Source: Bryobacterales bacterium (GTDB lineage: Bacteria > Acidobacteriota > Terriglobia > Bryobacterales > Bryobacteraceae). From it: a stretch of 5,285 nucleotides of DNA. Numbering within the stretch: position 1 is the stretch's first letter; each line of letters starts with the position of its first letter. Made by a program: the position numbers and the translations under genes. The stretch spans positions 15,593 through 20,877 of the forward strand of contig PKYZ01000252.1 in NCBI GenBank assembly GCA_003132865.1, given 5' to 3'. This document shows, piece after piece, positions 5,279 to 5,285 of this stretch. The notes under the pieces were generated by a model that was given only the letters and a program-made list of their open reading frames with translations, did no database searches and was not told where the DNA came from.

Positions 5279-5285
5279 CTCGCCC

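Overview
The window looks like chromosomal DNA of an acidobacterium, most likely a Solibacter/Bryobacter-type lineage. I infer this from the GC-rich coding sequence, the acidobacterial style of the two ATP synthase b-type subunits (one with a signal peptide), and the large membrane serine/threonine kinase. No taxonomic marker is present, so this rests on recognition of protein families.

Left part (1-1937, minus strand): the start of an F-type ATP synthase operon, read right to left. A candidate promoter (about 1908-1937) is followed by b' (1406-1858), b (783-1409), delta (228-779) and the first 68 codons of alpha (ending beyond base 1). Spacing is tight: a 4-base overlap, a 3-base gap and a 22-base gap. 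The products form the peripheral stalk (b, b', delta) and the start of the F1 head. The a and c subunit genes are not upstream of b', so the F0 genes are split.

Middle (2069-2443, minus strand): a small gene for a 124-residue protein resembling phage virion-associated lysis proteins (the 'structural protein P5' type). It has its own candidate promoter and ribosome binding site and is divergent from the next gene.

Right part (2588-5147, plus strand): one large membrane-anchored Ser/Thr protein kinase gene, about 853 codons when repaired, now split over three frames. Two sites, near 2862 and 3822, each lack one base. The kinase domain also carries an in-frame 9-base tandem duplication in its hinge. 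The gene is either decaying or affected by homopolymer sequencing errors. All catalytic motifs are otherwise present. The C-terminal half is a membrane domain with many helices and a conserved motif typical of acidobacterial kinases.

Right end (5148-5285): a heptameric AGAAGNC repeat directly after the kinase stop codon, a small hairpin, and a strong intrinsic terminator that works on the minus strand. The terminator implies a convergent gene or RNA just outside the window. There is no stretch above 300 bases without a gene, and I saw no tRNA, rRNA, CRISPR array or insertion sequence.

The window holds no clear new system. The best leads are the damaged kinase, the domesticated phage-like small protein, and several small repeats at gene boundaries.
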